Part shown: positions 1-10,849 of the stretch, piece by piece
Position numbering within the stretch: the stretch's first letter is position 1
How the letters are laid out: every line of letters starts with the position of its first letter
From: CAWJTV01 sp963845695
GTDB taxonomy: Bacteria > Planctomycetota > Planctomycetia > Isosphaerales > Isosphaeraceae
Direction of reading: 5' to 3'
Assembly (NCBI GenBank): GCA_963845695.1
Contig: CAWJTQ010000002.1
Coordinates: 682,001-746,000, forward strand
DNA length: 64,000 bases
The notes under the pieces: model-generated
Seen by the model: only the letters and a program-made list of their open reading frames with translations
What the model was told of the DNA's origin: nothing
Databases searched by the model: none
Program-made: the position numbers and the translations under genes

Positions 1-130
1 CGGGTTGACGGTCTATCATGGCTTGGAGTTTTCAGCCATGTTTTACGATACCCAACCACCGCGTAGACATTCAAGATGGCTGCGGGCGCGTAATTCGGAT
101 TGATCACCGGTTCCCAATGAGATAAAGCCC

Positions 131-158
131 GGGGGGTGGATCGCGTGGACCACCCCCC
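131..158 (-). terminator. GC-rich hairpin downstream of the TolC-like gene
   Basis: A perfect 9-bp stem (GGGGGGTGG at 131-139 pairing with CCACCCCCC at 150-158) with a 10-nt loop lies just beyond the stop of the minus-strand TolC-like gene. On the minus strand it is followed by GGGCTTTATC rather than a long T run, so it is only a weak intrinsic terminator candidate. Confidence 0.4.
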
Positions 159-177
159 GCCGGTTTCCGTCGTCGTC

Positions 178-2504
178 TCAAGGCTTCGTGGGGAAGGGGT
201 CGTTGGCCTCGGTCTGCGTGATCGTCCCCTGGATTTTCCAGGGATTGGTGCCGCCGATCGAGATCGAGAACGTCCAGGTCTTGGCCTTGGCCTTGGCGGG
301 TTGCTCGGCCTTGGCGGTGATGCAGGCTGTATCGATCTTGGCGCTGCCGCTACCTGTCGCGCAGGACGAGTTCGTGCAGGCAGGCTGGGCCTTCGTGGTC
401 GCGGTCTCGCTTGGGGTGCTGTAGCCAGAGGACGTGGAGCAGAGGAAGGCCGCGTCGGCCTGGCTGACCACGAGCCGCGGCGCCGGCGGAACCAAGTGGA
501 TGGAGGAATAGACCTGGCTACTCTTGGAGATCGATCCAAAGGTGGGTCTGCCTGACGGCAACGTCGGAATCACGTAGCTGGATACGATCCGGGGCACCTC
601 GACACCCGGAATTCTGTCAGGCTCGAACGAGGCCGTGATGGCCTGAAGGTCCCGCTTGCCGGCGCGGCGGGTGACCTGGGTGACCTCGGCCCATCGCGGC
701 GGGGTCGGTTTCGCGGGTTGGGCCGCCCCATCGGCCTTGACCGGCCCACTCGCGGAGACAGGTTGTTGAGGTTGACTGGCCTGGATATCACGGGCCTGGA
801 TGTATGCCTTCCGCGGATGCGGTCCTTCGGCGACCTTGATCCCCCGATCGGCCAGCAACGTCCCCTTGGCCTCGGCCAGGGCGGCCAGCGCGATGTTGTA
901 GGTCGACTTGTACTGGGCCTCGGTGGCGACGGCCGTGGCGTACTGGCTAACGGAGTCGAGGAAGCGGTCGATCGTGATCCGGCCTTCCTCGTAGTACGCA
1001 CGCTGGGCGTCGAGCCGCTCGGCGGCGGCCTTACGGAGCCGGGCCGCGGTCCTGTACTGCTTGTAGTCGGCGTCGACTTCGAGGAAGAACCGTGCCAGGG
1101 AATGCGTTGTCTGGTGGAGGATCTGCTGGAGATAGGCGTGGGAGCGCAGGAGGATGTATTGCGCCTGGCGGGAGTTGGCAAGTGGCGACCTCCCCGTCGA
1201 CATCGGCATCAGGTAAACGAATCCAGTCTGCCAGCTCAAGAAACCGTTGTCATTGCCGGGATTCGCGTCTGAGCATGCGGCTTTTTCCGGCGTGCGAGCC
1301 AACAGTTCGAGCATCTTGAGGGTGCCGCTGATCATGACGGGATAGTTTCCGTCGAACTGCTGGCCCAGACCGTTGAGCTGGTCGAGGGCGTTCAGGCTCA
1401 GGGGCGGCAGCCATTGGTTGCGGGCGATCAAGAGCTGTAACTCGGCGACCCGCACCAAGACCTTTTGCTGGACGATATCCGGCTGCTCCTCCATCATCTC
1501 GTTCAGGCACGTATCCCAATCAAACTCCACGCGTTCTTCGTTGGGAGGGGTCACCGGGATGATCTGGCGGTTGTCGGCCGGGGGCAGGCCGAGGAGATTT
1601 CGCAACTGGCGTTCGGTGGTGATCACGTCCGAGGTCCGGGTGACCAGGTCGAGGTTGAACTGTTCGAGGCGCTGGGTGGCCTCGGCCACGTCGGCGACCG
1701 TCCCGCGGCCGATTTGCAGTTCCGCCTGCTCGCGCTTGAGAACTTCCTGGGCCAAGGTGACGGCCCGATCGGCGGCCCAGAGCTGGACGTGCGCTGAGCC
1801 AGGTTCCAGTATTGTTGCTCGACCGAGCGAACCTCCGCCATGACCTCGGCCTTGAACCGCCAGACGCCGGCGTCGGCGCTGAGCCGGGCAATCACGATCG
1901 GAGCGGAGCTGGCATCGGACGGTTTCACGGATGTCCCGGTGTTCAAAGGGGTCGGCTCAAAACCGCCGATGGGAATGCCCTGAGCACCGAAAGCAATGAC
2001 GCGCACCACCTCGCTATTGTCCAGCCCGATGCGAATCGCTTCTTGAAGCGTCATCGGCCAGCATTCCAACGCTTCTGAATCGCCGCCCATCCTGGGCTTC
2101 GCGACCTTCGGAAGCGTCGTCGAAGAGAGGAGCCGGGCGTTCGACACGGGCGTGTCTTCTGGCTTCGCGCCGGAATGGGCTTTCGCGTCGCATGCCGTGA
2201 CCTCGTCGCTCTTGGAGCATCCGGCCGCCTTCGGCTCATCGAGCAGATAGACCACGAGACGCTCGGCACAGAGACCCGCCAGCTTCGCCAGAATGCCGGG
2301 CTTGGGACAATCCGGCTTCGCGACGGGGCCAGGTTGGCCGACGATCGCCGTCGCCCCCTTGCCTCCCGACGGGCTCCCGACCCTCTCCGGGCCGCGGATG
2401 TCAATCTCGACTGTGACTGAGGAGCTCGGGGGTTTGGACTGACTGGGCTGCTGGTCCTGCGCGCCGATCAAGGCCAGGGCCAGAACGCTCCACGACAGGT
2501 TCAT
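178..2504 (-). CDS. TolC-family outer membrane efflux protein, one frameshift
   Basis: Outer membrane channel of the TolC/OEP family, expected to work with an RND or ABC efflux pump. The ATG at 2502-2504 has a strong AGGAGGAGGGA ribosome binding site and opens a signal-peptide-like segment (MNLSWSVLALALIG). About 190 residues follow before the OEP-like start (WPMTLQEAIRIGLDNSEVVR). The coiled-coil region runs through VEQQYWNLAQ and, after a one-base slip near 1798, resumes as VTLAQEVLKREQAELQIGRG; RQLRNLLGLPPADN is a typical OEP motif. The last roughly 190 residues (Pro/Lys-rich, several Cys) are not part of the usual fold. No pump or adaptor gene lies next to it. The family call is firm; the substrate cannot be told. 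Confidence 0.85.
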
Positions 2505-2651
2505 GGGACTCCCTCCTCCTTGCCGAAGAAATGATTCGCATCCGTGCCGGCTAAACTCAAAGGGACTCCCGGCGTGGGGTTCTTCCCGGGCTTCGCTCCG
2601 GAATTCGCGGAAACCTTGGCGCAAGACACCATCCCCGCATGGGAGAAGGCT

Positions 2652-5001
2652 CTACCGAACCGACCACCGCAGAACGGTCAGCGACAGGGGAGGAAACGCG
2701 TAATCGAACCGCGGCGATGCGGCTGCGAAGGTCGAGCGAGTCGGGACCAGGCGGTCGGGATCGGCGAAGCTGTTGGTGACGTCGGGCTCACCGGCATGCT
2801 TCGTGTCGGCCAGGGTCCAGACCTCCAGCGTCTGGCCGTCGGGCCCGAATGCGGAGAAGTCCAGCGGACGCGTCACCGCCTCGAGCCGGTCATTCACCGC
2901 CAGCAGGATCACGGCTTTCCCATCGGCCGAGAGCGTGGCACTGAGGTCGGGCACCGAGATCGGCGGCAGAGGCGATTCGATCTTCAGCGGGCGATCGCCG
3001 GCCATCGTCGCGTAGAGCTTCTGCGCGTAGTAGGTCGGCGTCTTGTAGAGCCGATGGTTATCCGTCTGAATGAAGCCCGAGCAGAAGCTGTTGACGATGT
3101 TGGACCGATTGGCGATCGGCACGAGGTCGCAATGGCGATGGAGCAGGTTCTGATATCTCGAGCAAGCCAGGGCGTTCTCGAGAGTCCAGAGCCGCGCGCG
3201 TCGCGGTCCGGAGTCGCCGGCCGTCGTGTTCCATTCGGTGACTCCCACCCGGATCTTCCGCCCGGGGGCCAGCTCGTGAAGCAGCCGGCGGATCGACTCG
3301 AAGTCGGCGTCGCATCCAGCAAGGTTGGCGCAATCATAATGGTGGGGTGAGACATAATCGAGCCAGTCCCTGGCGCCGCGGAGCACGCCCGGCTTCGGAT
3401 AAGACGAGAGCAGCTCGATCGACGAGTCGGCCTGCTTCATGGCCCGGCAGAACTCGGGGAGCCGCTTCTCGTAATCAGGCCCGCTCTGCTCGTTGCCGAC
3501 CTGCCAGTATCGGACGCGGTACGGCTCAGGATGCCCGTTCTTAGCCCGACGCGCGCCCATCGGAGTCTGGACATCACCATTGAAATACTGGACCTGATCG
3601 GCGGCGTCCCGGGGAGTCCGGCCGACGATCCGGACGCAGATCAGCGGCTCGGCCTCGACCCGCCGGCAGAACTGGACGATTTCCTCCAGCCCCGGCCCGG
3701 TGGGCTGCAAGCCGCCCCAGGCGCGCAGGGGCTTGCGACGGTCGGGGTCGCCGATCGTGTCGCGCCACTCGAAATCCCCGGCATTGACGACGTCCACCGC
3801 GCTGCCGCCGAACCGGATCACGCCCGGCTTCATGGCGCGGACTGCCTCGACCACGTCGCGCCGCCAGCCGCCGATCGCGTCCTCAGGCATTAGGCTGGCG
3901 CTGTCCAGCCAGAGCGTTGCCGGTCCGTGGAACTCGATCGAGATCGTCGTCGAGGCATCCGTGGCCGTCGGAACCATCTGGGCCTGATACCGGGCCCACT
4001 CCGCCGTGGGCTCGAGATCGGCCGTCGCGTAGACCGTTCCCTCGCGATGCAGGCGGACCCGCACCGGGCCAGCCGTCCCCGTCTTCTTGAGGTAGCAGGA
4101 GAACGTACAGGCGACCCCCTGCTGCACGGCGATCCCATCCTGCGCGACCCCGAGCGTGCAGGGCACCGCCTCCGCCGCCGTGATCCGGTACGACACGGTG
4201 CCACCGATCTTCGTTCGACGGGTCGCGCGCGAACCGGCCGCGATTGGTGGCGCCGCAGGGATACCAAGGGTGCTGCCGGAAGTCGGTCTCCTCGAGGTAA
4301 TGCAACAGCGTGTAGGGGCTCAGGCCCTCGAAATTCCCATCGCAGAGCTTGTCGGCCCACATCCCGGGCACGAGGTCGCAGAGATACTCGATGAACTGGC
4401 CGTACTGGCCGGGCTCGATCCGGCCGGGCCGCAGGGGTTCGCGGGTGATGACCGCCGGCGCCCGAGCGGGCTCGAACGCCTCGAAACCCAGGCCGTCAAA
4501 CCAGGCGGTGCCGCGACCCTTGCCGAAACCAACCAGGAACGGCGCGATCCGCACGCGGCCGTCGGCGGGTGCCTGGAAGGCTAGCACGACCTCCATCCAG
4601 TCGGTATCGCCTCGGTGGCTCGCACCCGCCGAGATCGTCCTTCGCCCTGCGGTCTGAATCTGATACGTCCCACAGACCGGTGCATCGAGCGGGTCGAGGC
4701 CGCAGGTGCGAACCCAGCCGCGGAACCGGTACCATTGTCCCGGCAGGAGCGCCACCTCCTGACCTAATGCGGTGTCCGACGGTTCCGCAGCCGAGACTCT
4801 CAGGGCTTGCCGTCCCTCGTGGACGACCTTCCGATCCGGCTCAACCTTCGCCTCGGCCCCATAGGTCACGACCTCCCAGCCCTCGAGGAAGCACGGCGAT
4901 TCGAATCCCGGGTTCCGCAGGGCCGCGACGGGTTCGTCGGCCGCTTCGGATGCCACGCCCATCCCGAATAACACGAGCGTCAGTGGAAGTATGCCCCTCA
5001 T
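2652..5001 (-). CDS. GH51-type alpha-L-arabinofuranosidase, secreted, one frameshift
   Basis: Predicted secreted glycoside hydrolase of the alpha-L-arabinofuranosidase (GH51) type, releasing arabinose from plant or microbial polysaccharide. The chosen ATG (4999-5001) begins a signal peptide (MRGILPLTLVLFGMGVASEA). A carbohydrate-binding-like domain follows (NPGFESPCFLEGWEV and an Arg/Trp-rich beta-sandwich), then the linker EPLRPGRIEPGQYGQFIEYL typical of the enzyme's N-terminus. A frameshift near 4200 leads to the barrel, with the general acid/base Glu in WQVGNEQSG and the nucleophile Glu in VTEWN. The C-terminal beta domain ends in LSLTVLRWSVR. Both catalytic residues are intact, so the slip is probably a sequence error. 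It sits 147 nt downstream of the PDZ gene's side of the locus and just upstream of the TolC-like gene, on the same strand. Confidence 0.85.
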
Positions 5002-5232
5002 CGGTGGACTCCGTGAACCGACCGGCGCGATGCGACGCATTGTCCCGTCAACGTCGGACACGATCGCGGGCGACTCGCTCGGAAACGAGCGGGTCGCCCA
5101 TGAAGCGATCCCGACCGGGTGAGGGGTAGCGTATCACCCGATCGGGATGACTTCCACTCTGTGGTCCGAGATGAGCCGGGACTTCGGGTTCCACGAGAGC
5201 CATCGGAAGGGGCCGTGGGCGAGCCCGATCCT

Positions 5233-5958
5233 TCAAGGGATTCGAGCTGTGATCACGTGATAGGCGCCGTCGCTTGCGGAATGGACGGTCATCTGGAGCA
5301 CGCCATCGGGCGCGGCGTTGGCGATGACCCAGGTCAAATGGCCGTGCTGCTGGATGTTGTAGCCGTTGGCCGCGTGGATCACGTCGCCAACGTGGAGGCC
5401 GGCCTGCTCCGCCGGAGTACCCGCATACACCTGGACGACCTGCATCCCCTGAATCCCGCCGTCCATGACCGCCTGCTCGTCGATGCCCAGATAACGCCCC
5501 TGCGCCGGAGCCGGTACGGCCGATCCTTGTGCGGCATAACCATTGCCGTAGGCAGGATCGACATACGTATAGTTCGGATAGCCATACCCATAATTGGAGT
5601 ACGGGTAGCCAGAGCCGTAGCCGTAGCCATAACCGCCGTAGCCGTAACCGCCAAACCCGAGGTAGCCCACGGGCCAGAAACCGTTGTAAAGGCCGTACCC
5701 GCCGTAGTTGGACCCGCCGTGGTGATAGGCACCCGAATGAGTACCTCCGGAGTGGTAGCCACCACCACTGTGCCCGCCGCCACTGTGGCCGCCGCCGCTG
5801 TGGCCGCCACCACCGTGACCACCGCCGCCACCGTGCCCTCCGCCACCACCACCGCCACCGTGGGCGAGGGCGGGCGGTCCGGGAATGGTCCATGCCGCGA
5901 GCGCCAGGACTAGGGCCAGGAACGGAAGCCGCGTGCCGCGCCGTAATGAGGAACGCAT
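5233..5958 (-). CDS. Secreted Gly/His/Tyr-rich protein with C-terminal PDZ domain
   Basis: Signal peptide (RLPFLALVLALAAW... ending ALAHG), then about 100 residues of low-complexity Gly/His (HGGGGHSGGGHS) and Gly/Tyr (GYGYGGYGYGYGSGYPYS) sequence, then a PDZ domain from about residue 155 (GRYLGIDEQAV, the GTPAEQAGLHVGDVIHAANG core). There is no protease domain. Two in-frame ATGs exist. The first (5962-5964) abuts the AAGGAGC ribosome site; the second (5956-5958) is better spaced and was chosen. The His-rich tract could bind metal and the Gly/Tyr tract could form an extended surface structure, but both are inferences. The gene is intact. Confidence 0.75.
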   Translation of the reverse strand: MRSSLRRGTRLPFLALVLALAAWTIPGPPALAHGGGGGGGGHGGGGGHGGGGHSGGGHSGGGHSGGGYHSGGTHSGAYHHGGSNYGGYGLYNGFWPVGYLGFGGYGYGGYGYGYGSGYPYSNYGYGYPNYTYVDPAYGNGYAAQGSAVPAPAQGRYLGIDEQAVMDGGIQGMQVVQVYAGTPAEQAGLHVGDVIHAANGYNIQQHGHLTWVIANAAPDGVLQMTVHSASDGAYHVITARIP

Positions 5959-6342
5959 CAACATGCTCCTTTTCGCACCGATCGCCCTGATCTCCGGATG
6001 TCAGGCCCCGGCCGGGAGACCTCGTCGGGTTCTCACGCCGCCCGATATCTTCGATACGATCCCCGCGCGGTCGATGGTCCACCGAACGATCGCGTTTTTT
6101 CCAGACTCGCAACCGGCATCATCCGACTTCACCGTCAAATGATTCCCGAAGACGACAACAGGGTGGTTCGGGATTGCGAACATTCGGCACGGCTTCCCAG
6201 GATCGGGCGGTCCGGTGCAACCTCCGGCGACCGGATTCGCCCCAAGGCTCGCCCTGGCACCCCTTGGGAGAAGGCACGGGGCGTGTTAGACTGGTTGCCT
6301 CACGCCGAGACGAAGCCGTCAACCGATTCGAGGAGCTTTCTT
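5959..6342. other. Divergent intergenic region between the PDZ gene and lemA
   Basis: No convincing gene. An ATG at 5998 is in frame with lemA, but the intervening codons (Arg/Pro-rich, no conserved pattern) look untranslated. The region must hold the divergent promoters of the two flanking genes, though I cannot point to confident -35/-10 boxes. Confidence 0.45.
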
Positions 6343-6954
6343 GTGGTGTGGTGGATTGTGGGGATCGCCGTGGTCGTGGTCCTGGCCTATCTGGTCTGGA
6401 CCTACAACCAGCTTGTGGGTTTGAGCAAGCGCGCGGACGCCGCCTGGAGCGACATCGACGTCCAACTGAAGCGACGGTGGGACCTGGTGCCGACCCTGGT
6501 CGAGACCGTCAAGGGATATGCCCATCACGAGTCGAGTACGCTGGAACGTGTCGTCGCAGCGAGGGGCCAGGCTGTGCAGTCCACGTCGATCGCCGAGCGC
6601 GGAACCCAGGAGCATAACCTCGCGGCAGCCGTCAGCCGGCTGTTCGCGGTGGTCGAAGCGTACCCCGATCTGAAAGCCAACCAGAACTTCCAGAACCTGC
6701 ACCGGACCCTCGTCGAAGTCGAAGACAACATCCAGTACGCGCGTCGATATTACAACGCGGTGGTGCGGGACTGGAACACCCTGGTCGGGAGCATCCCATC
6801 GGCCTGGGTCGCGGCGGCGGCCGGCTACGGCGAGCGCGCGTATTTCCAGCTCGACGATGCCGAACGGGCCACACCCCGCGTGACATTCGCCGACTCGCCG
6901 GCACCCGGCACGGCCGCTGAGTCTTCGCCAAACGATCCCAGCCGGCCGGTCTGA
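6343..6954 (+). CDS. lemA: LemA family membrane protein
   Basis: LemA-family protein of 203 aa: one N-terminal transmembrane helix (VVWWIVGIAVVVVLAYLVW) followed by a helical bundle with the hallmark motifs YNQLVGLSKRADAAWSDIDV, QLKRRWDLVPTLVETVKGYA and EVEDNIQYARRYYNAVVRDW. The start was set at GTG 6343 because AGGAG lies 7 nt upstream and the helix begins there; the ATG at 5998 is too far upstream. It is followed after 22 nt by the DUF2207 gene, the pairing commonly seen for this family. The function is unknown; it is thought to act at the envelope. The tail is short and polar. Confidence 0.9.
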   Translation: MVWWIVGIAVVVVLAYLVWTYNQLVGLSKRADAAWSDIDVQLKRRWDLVPTLVETVKGYAHHESSTLERVVAARGQAVQSTSIAERGTQEHNLAAAVSRLFAVVEAYPDLKANQNFQNLHRTLVEVEDNIQYARRYYNAVVRDWNTLVGSIPSAWVAAAAGYGERAYFQLDDAERATPRVTFADSPAPGTAAESSPNDPSRPV

Positions 6955-6976
6955 AACACGTGGGAAGGAAAAGCCC

Positions 6977-8791
6977 GTGCCACGACTTCGATTGTCCAGA
7001 CAGCGATTCCCGGCCTGGACCTGCCTGCTCTTCGCGATCGTGGCCAGCGGATGGGCCTGGGGTTCCGCGCGGGGCGATTCCGGCTGGACGGTCAGTGCGT
7101 TTGACGTCGCGATCGAGGTACGGCCCGACGCGGCGCTCGAAGTGACCGAGCTGATCGACGCCAACTTCGAAGTCCCCAAGCACGGCATTTACCGCGAGAT
7201 CCCTATCCGATACGCGGTCGGGATGCATCAATATGCCTTGCGGTTCCGGCTCCGCGGGGTCAACAACGGCGCCGGCCTGAACTATGGAACCTCGGTGACT
7301 CACGAGGAGAATCGGGTTCGGATCCGCATCGGCGACGCGGCTCAGATGCTCAAAGGTCCGGTCCGATATCGCATCCGTTACCGCGTAGAGCGCGCCGTCC
7401 TCTGGGAAGGGACTCGAGCCTGGGGCGGCGCGGACGGAGATCGCGATCACGCGGTCCTTCGCTGGAATGCGATCGGGACCGAGTGGGGGGTGCCCATCCA
7501 CCGGGCGACGGTGACGGTCAAGCTGCCTCGCGACCTCGACGACACCCAGGTGGTCTCCGACGCCTGGACCGGCTACTACGGGGCCAAGAACAAGGACTTC
7601 ACCAAGCGGCGGGTCGATGCGCGGACCATCGTCTTCGAGACCGGCGCACTCCCGCCCGGCGAAGGGATCACGGTCGAGGTGACGATGCCGAGCGACGCGG
7701 TCTCGCGGCCGGGCTGGCTCCACGAGGCTGGCGATTGGCTGGTCAACAACTTCCCCTACGCGATCTTCCCCGCGACCTTGGTCCTTTGCCTTGGCGCCTG
7801 GTACTACCGCGGTCGAGATCTCCCGGGCCGGGGCACGATCGTCGTGAACTACGAGCCGCCCGATGGACTCTCTCCGGCCGAGGTTGGCACCTTGATCGAC
7901 GAGCGGGTCGACCTGAAGGATATCTCCGCCGTGGTCATCGACCTGGCCGCACGAGGGTATCTCACGATCAAGGAGATTCCCTCGAATTCCTGGTTCTCGT
8001 CGGGCGTGGATTACCAGTTCACGCGCGGCAAGGTCTCAGGCAACCTCAAGCCGTTCGAGCAGAAGATCTATGACAAGCTCTTCGAGGGGCAGGACGAAGT
8101 CCTCATGAGCAATCTGACCACGAAGTTCTATCCGGTGATCGCTCAGGTGCGGAAGGACCTCTATCAGGGCCTGAGCCGGGCGGGTTACTTCGACGGGAAT
8201 CCCAATACGGTCCGTGGAGCGTTCCTCGTCCTCGGCCTGCTCGCCCTGGCGGTCGTCCTGGGCACGGCCGCACTCATTCAGCAAGGGATCATTGGCCGGG
8301 TCTTCGTCCTCCCGATCGCGATCACCGGCGTGTTGTCGGCCATTGTCGTGGTGGTCACCAGTCGCGTCATGCCGCGCAAGACCCGGAAAGGGCGGATCGC
8401 CTGGGAGCAAATCACCGGACTGGAGGAGTACATCCGCCGTGCCGAAGTCGACGACATCCAGGCCCAGGATCGGCGCGGGATCTTCGAGCGGCTTCTCCCT
8501 TATGCGATCATCTTCGGACTTTCGACGCGATGGGCCAAGGCCTTCGCCGATCTCTACACCCAGCCGCCCGAGTGGTACCAGCCTGTCAACGCAGCGAACT
8601 ACACGACATGGCAGTTGATGAGCGATCTCGACCGCTCGGTCTCCTCCATGAATCGCGCCCTGCCGGCGATGCCGCGGTCGTCCGGTTCCGGCGGCCCGAC
8701 CGGAGCCGGTTATGGCTGGTCCAGCGGTGGCTTCTCCGGCGGCGGCTCGTCCGGCGGCGGATTCGGCGGCGGCGGGGGCGGGTCTTGGTGA
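6977..8791 (+). CDS. DUF2207 family membrane protein
   Basis: Predicted membrane protein of the DUF2207 family, 604 aa, second gene of the lemA operon. It starts at GTG 6977 behind GGAAGGAAAA. It has a signal peptide (WTCLLFAIVASGWAWGSARG), a large extracytoplasmic domain with FDVAIEVRPDAALEVTELI and YREIPIRY motifs, a transmembrane helix near residues 255-275, a cytoplasmic domain (LPGRGTIVVNYEPPDGLSPA; IDLAARGYLTIKE), two more helices around residues 415-460, and a Ser/Gly-rich end (SGGGFGGGGGGSW). That glycine-rich end is usual in the family. Intact; molecular role unknown. Confidence 0.88.
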   Translation: MPRLRLSRQRFPAWTCLLFAIVASGWAWGSARGDSGWTVSAFDVAIEVRPDAALEVTELIDANFEVPKHGIYREIPIRYAVGMHQYALRFRLRGVNNGAGLNYGTSVTHEENRVRIRIGDAAQMLKGPVRYRIRYRVERAVLWEGTRAWGGADGDRDHAVLRWNAIGTEWGVPIHRATVTVKLPRDLDDTQVVSDAWTGYYGAKNKDFTKRRVDARTIVFETGALPPGEGITVEVTMPSDAVSRPGWLHEAGDWLVNNFPYAIFPATLVLCLGAWYYRGRDLPGRGTIVVNYEPPDGLSPAEVGTLIDERVDLKDISAVVIDLAARGYLTIKEIPSNSWFSSGVDYQFTRGKVSGNLKPFEQKIYDKLFEGQDEVLMSNLTTKFYPVIAQVRKDLYQGLSRAGYFDGNPNTVRGAFLVLGLLALAVVLGTAALIQQGIIGRVFVLPIAITGVLSAIVVVVTSRVMPRKTRKGRIAWEQITGLEEYIRRAEVDDIQAQDRRGIFERLLPYAIIFGLSTRWAKAFADLYTQPPEWYQPVNAANYTTWQLMSDLDRSVSSMNRALPAMPRSSGSGGPTGAGYGWSSGGFSGGGSSGGGFGGGGGGSW

Positions 8792-8898
8792 GCCGCCGCT
8801 GATCTGGCATGATCGGAGATTCGTCACCCGGCCTTCGGGGTGCGCTCGTACTGTCGCATCCTCCCCGGAACTGAGGTCGGGATTCTCGGAAACTTCGA

Positions 8899-10435
8899 AT
8901 GAGGATTTTCTTGATGAAGAGCCACTGGATTCCTCCGCGTTTCGTCCGAACGAGCCTGGCTATGATCCTCTTGGTGATCGTGGCTGCGCAATCCCCCGGC
9001 GCCCGGGCCGATGTGAAGCTGCCGGCCATCTTCGGGACCCACATGGTCTTGCAGCGCGATCAGAAAGATCGGGTCTGGGGCTGGGCCGCGCCGGGCGAGG
9101 ACGTCACCGTCGCGATCGCCAACCAGAGCAAGTCCGCCAAGGCGGGCCCGGACGGTGCCTGGCACGTCGTGCTGGACCCGATGCCGGCCGGAGGACCGCA
9201 CACCCTGACGATCCGGGGCAAGAACACGGTTACGTTCAACGACGTGCTCGTGGGCGAGGTCTGGATCTGCTCCGGACAGTCCAACATGCAGTGGGGCGTC
9301 GGGGGGGCCAAGGACGTGGAGCTCGAGGTCCCGGCGGCGAAGTACCCGGGGATCCGGCTGATCAGCGTGCCGAATGTGGGAACTCAGGAGCCGCAGAAGG
9401 ACTTCAATGGTGAATGGGTGCCTTGCCGGCCGGATACCGTCGGTGGGTTCTCCGCGGTCGGTTACTTCTTTGGCCGCCAATTGCACCAGACCCTCGGCGT
9501 GCCGGTCGGCCTGATCAACGACGCCTGGGGCGGCTCGGCGTGCGAAGCGTGGATCCGCCGCGACCGGCTGGCCGCCGATCCGAAGTATGCCCCCTTGCTC
9601 CAGCACTGGGAGCAGCTCGAGAAGGACTACGCGCGGGCCAAGGCCGAGGGCAAGAAGTCGTCCGAGGACCTCGAAGGCCAGATGCACGGCAACTTCCGGC
9701 CCGGCAACATCTACAACGGCGTCCTCAAACCGACGATCGGCTACGGCATCCGGGGCGTGATCTGGTACCAGGGCGAGTCGAACGCCGGCCGGGCCTATCA
9801 GTATCGCGACCTGTTCCCGCTGATGATCCAGAGCTGGCGCGAGGAGTGGGGCCAGGGTGACTTCCCGTTCTACTGGGTCCAGCTCGCGGATTTCCTGAAC
9901 GAAACGCCCACGCCTCAGGAGAGCGCCCTGGGCCGAGCTTCGCGAAGCCCAGACCCTGACCATGAGCCGGCTGCCCCATACGGGAGAGGCCGTCATCATC
10001 GACGTGGGCGAAGGCAAGGACATTCACCCCAGGAACAAGCAGGACGTCGCCCATCGCCTGGCGCGCTGGGCCCTGGCCCGCGACTACGGGTTCCCGATCT
10101 CTCATCAGAGCCCGACGTACAAGTCGATGGCGAAGCACGGGAACAAGGTCGTCCTCACATTCGACCATGTCGGCGGCGGGCTCCAGACCTTCGATGTCGG
10201 CGAGGCGCGCGGGTTCGCAATCGCCGGGAGCGACCACAAGTTCGCCTGGGCCAAGGCGCGGGTCTCCGGTCCGAACACGGTCGAAGTCTGGTCCGACCAG
10301 GTCGCGGAGCCGGTCGCCGTCCGTTACGCTTGGGCCGACAATCCCGTTTGCAATCTCTACAGCGGCCAGGGCCTCCCCGCCACGCCGTTCCGTACCGATG
10401 ACTGGCCGGGAGTGACCGTTCACAACGTCAAGTAG
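8899..10435 (+). CDS. Sialate O-acetylesterase-like (SASA/SGNH) enzyme, one frameshift
   Basis: Secreted esterase of the sialate O-acetylesterase domain family, which removes acetyl groups from sugars; in planctomycetes the substrate is more likely an acetylated polysaccharide than sialic acid. A signal peptide (VRTSLAMILLVIVAAQ) is followed by the family opening VKLPAIFGTHMVLQRD. The nucleophile motif is ICSGQSNMQW, and further blocks are INDAWGGSACEAWI and IRGVIWYQGESNAGRAYQY. After ETPTPQESA the frame slips near 9930 and resumes at LTMSRLPHTGEAVIIDVGEG, continuing through KDIHPRNKQDVAHRLARWAL, which carries the Asp/His region, to HNVK. Not obviously in an operon. Confidence 0.85.
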
Positions 10436-10449
10436 CAGACGCCCTGCGT

Positions 10450-10481
10450 CGAGTGCCCGACATGGACACCTCGGGCACTCG
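10450..10481 (+). terminator. Hairpin after the acetylesterase gene
   Basis: A perfect 11-bp inverted repeat (CGAGTGCCCGA / TCGGGCACTCG) with a 10-nt loop begins 14 nt after the stop codon. No T tract follows, so termination would have to be atypical or Rho-assisted. Confidence 0.45.
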
Positions 10482-10537
10482 AGCCTAGACTGGATTGGAG
10501 GGCAACCGGGTGCAACGGGACTCGAGGAGTATCGACC

Positions 10538-10849
10538 ATGTCTACGACATTGGGCTCTCAAGATCAGTACGCCGAGACCATGGATCGTCGCCAGGAGGCC
10601 GCCGATGCCTCTCTACGGAAGATGCTCGCGGAGGTCACTTTCGAGATCACGCCGGAGTTCTATGCCGCCCTCGAGCAACTGATGCGTGAGACGCAACAAG
10701 ACCTCGAAGATGTCTACTGGAAGGCAATCGCTCTCTACAAGACCGTGGTCGACCTCAAGCGACAAGGGAAGCATGTGGGTGTCACCGATGACCCAGCTAA
10801 CCTGGATCGAGAGTTCGTGGGGCTCGGGTCGCCGGAGAGCGGGCTATGA
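10538..10849 (+). CDS. Hypothetical protein, 103 aa, first gene of a two-gene operon
   Basis: Small soluble protein with no family I recognise. It is predicted mostly helical and acidic, with a central segment (EITPEFYAALEQLMRETQQD) and YWKAIALYKTVVDLKRQGKH, the latter resembling short helical regulators or antitoxin-like proteins that precede an effector. Its stop codon overlaps the next gene's start (ATGA at 10846-10849), so the two are almost certainly translationally coupled. The ATG at 10538 follows ACTCGAGGAGTATCGACC, giving a GAGGAG ribosome site. Confidence 0.7.
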   Translation: MSTTLGSQDQYAETMDRRQEAADASLRKMLAEVTFEITPEFYAALEQLMRETQQDLEDVYWKAIALYKTVVDLKRQGKHVGVTDDPANLDREFVGLGSPESGL

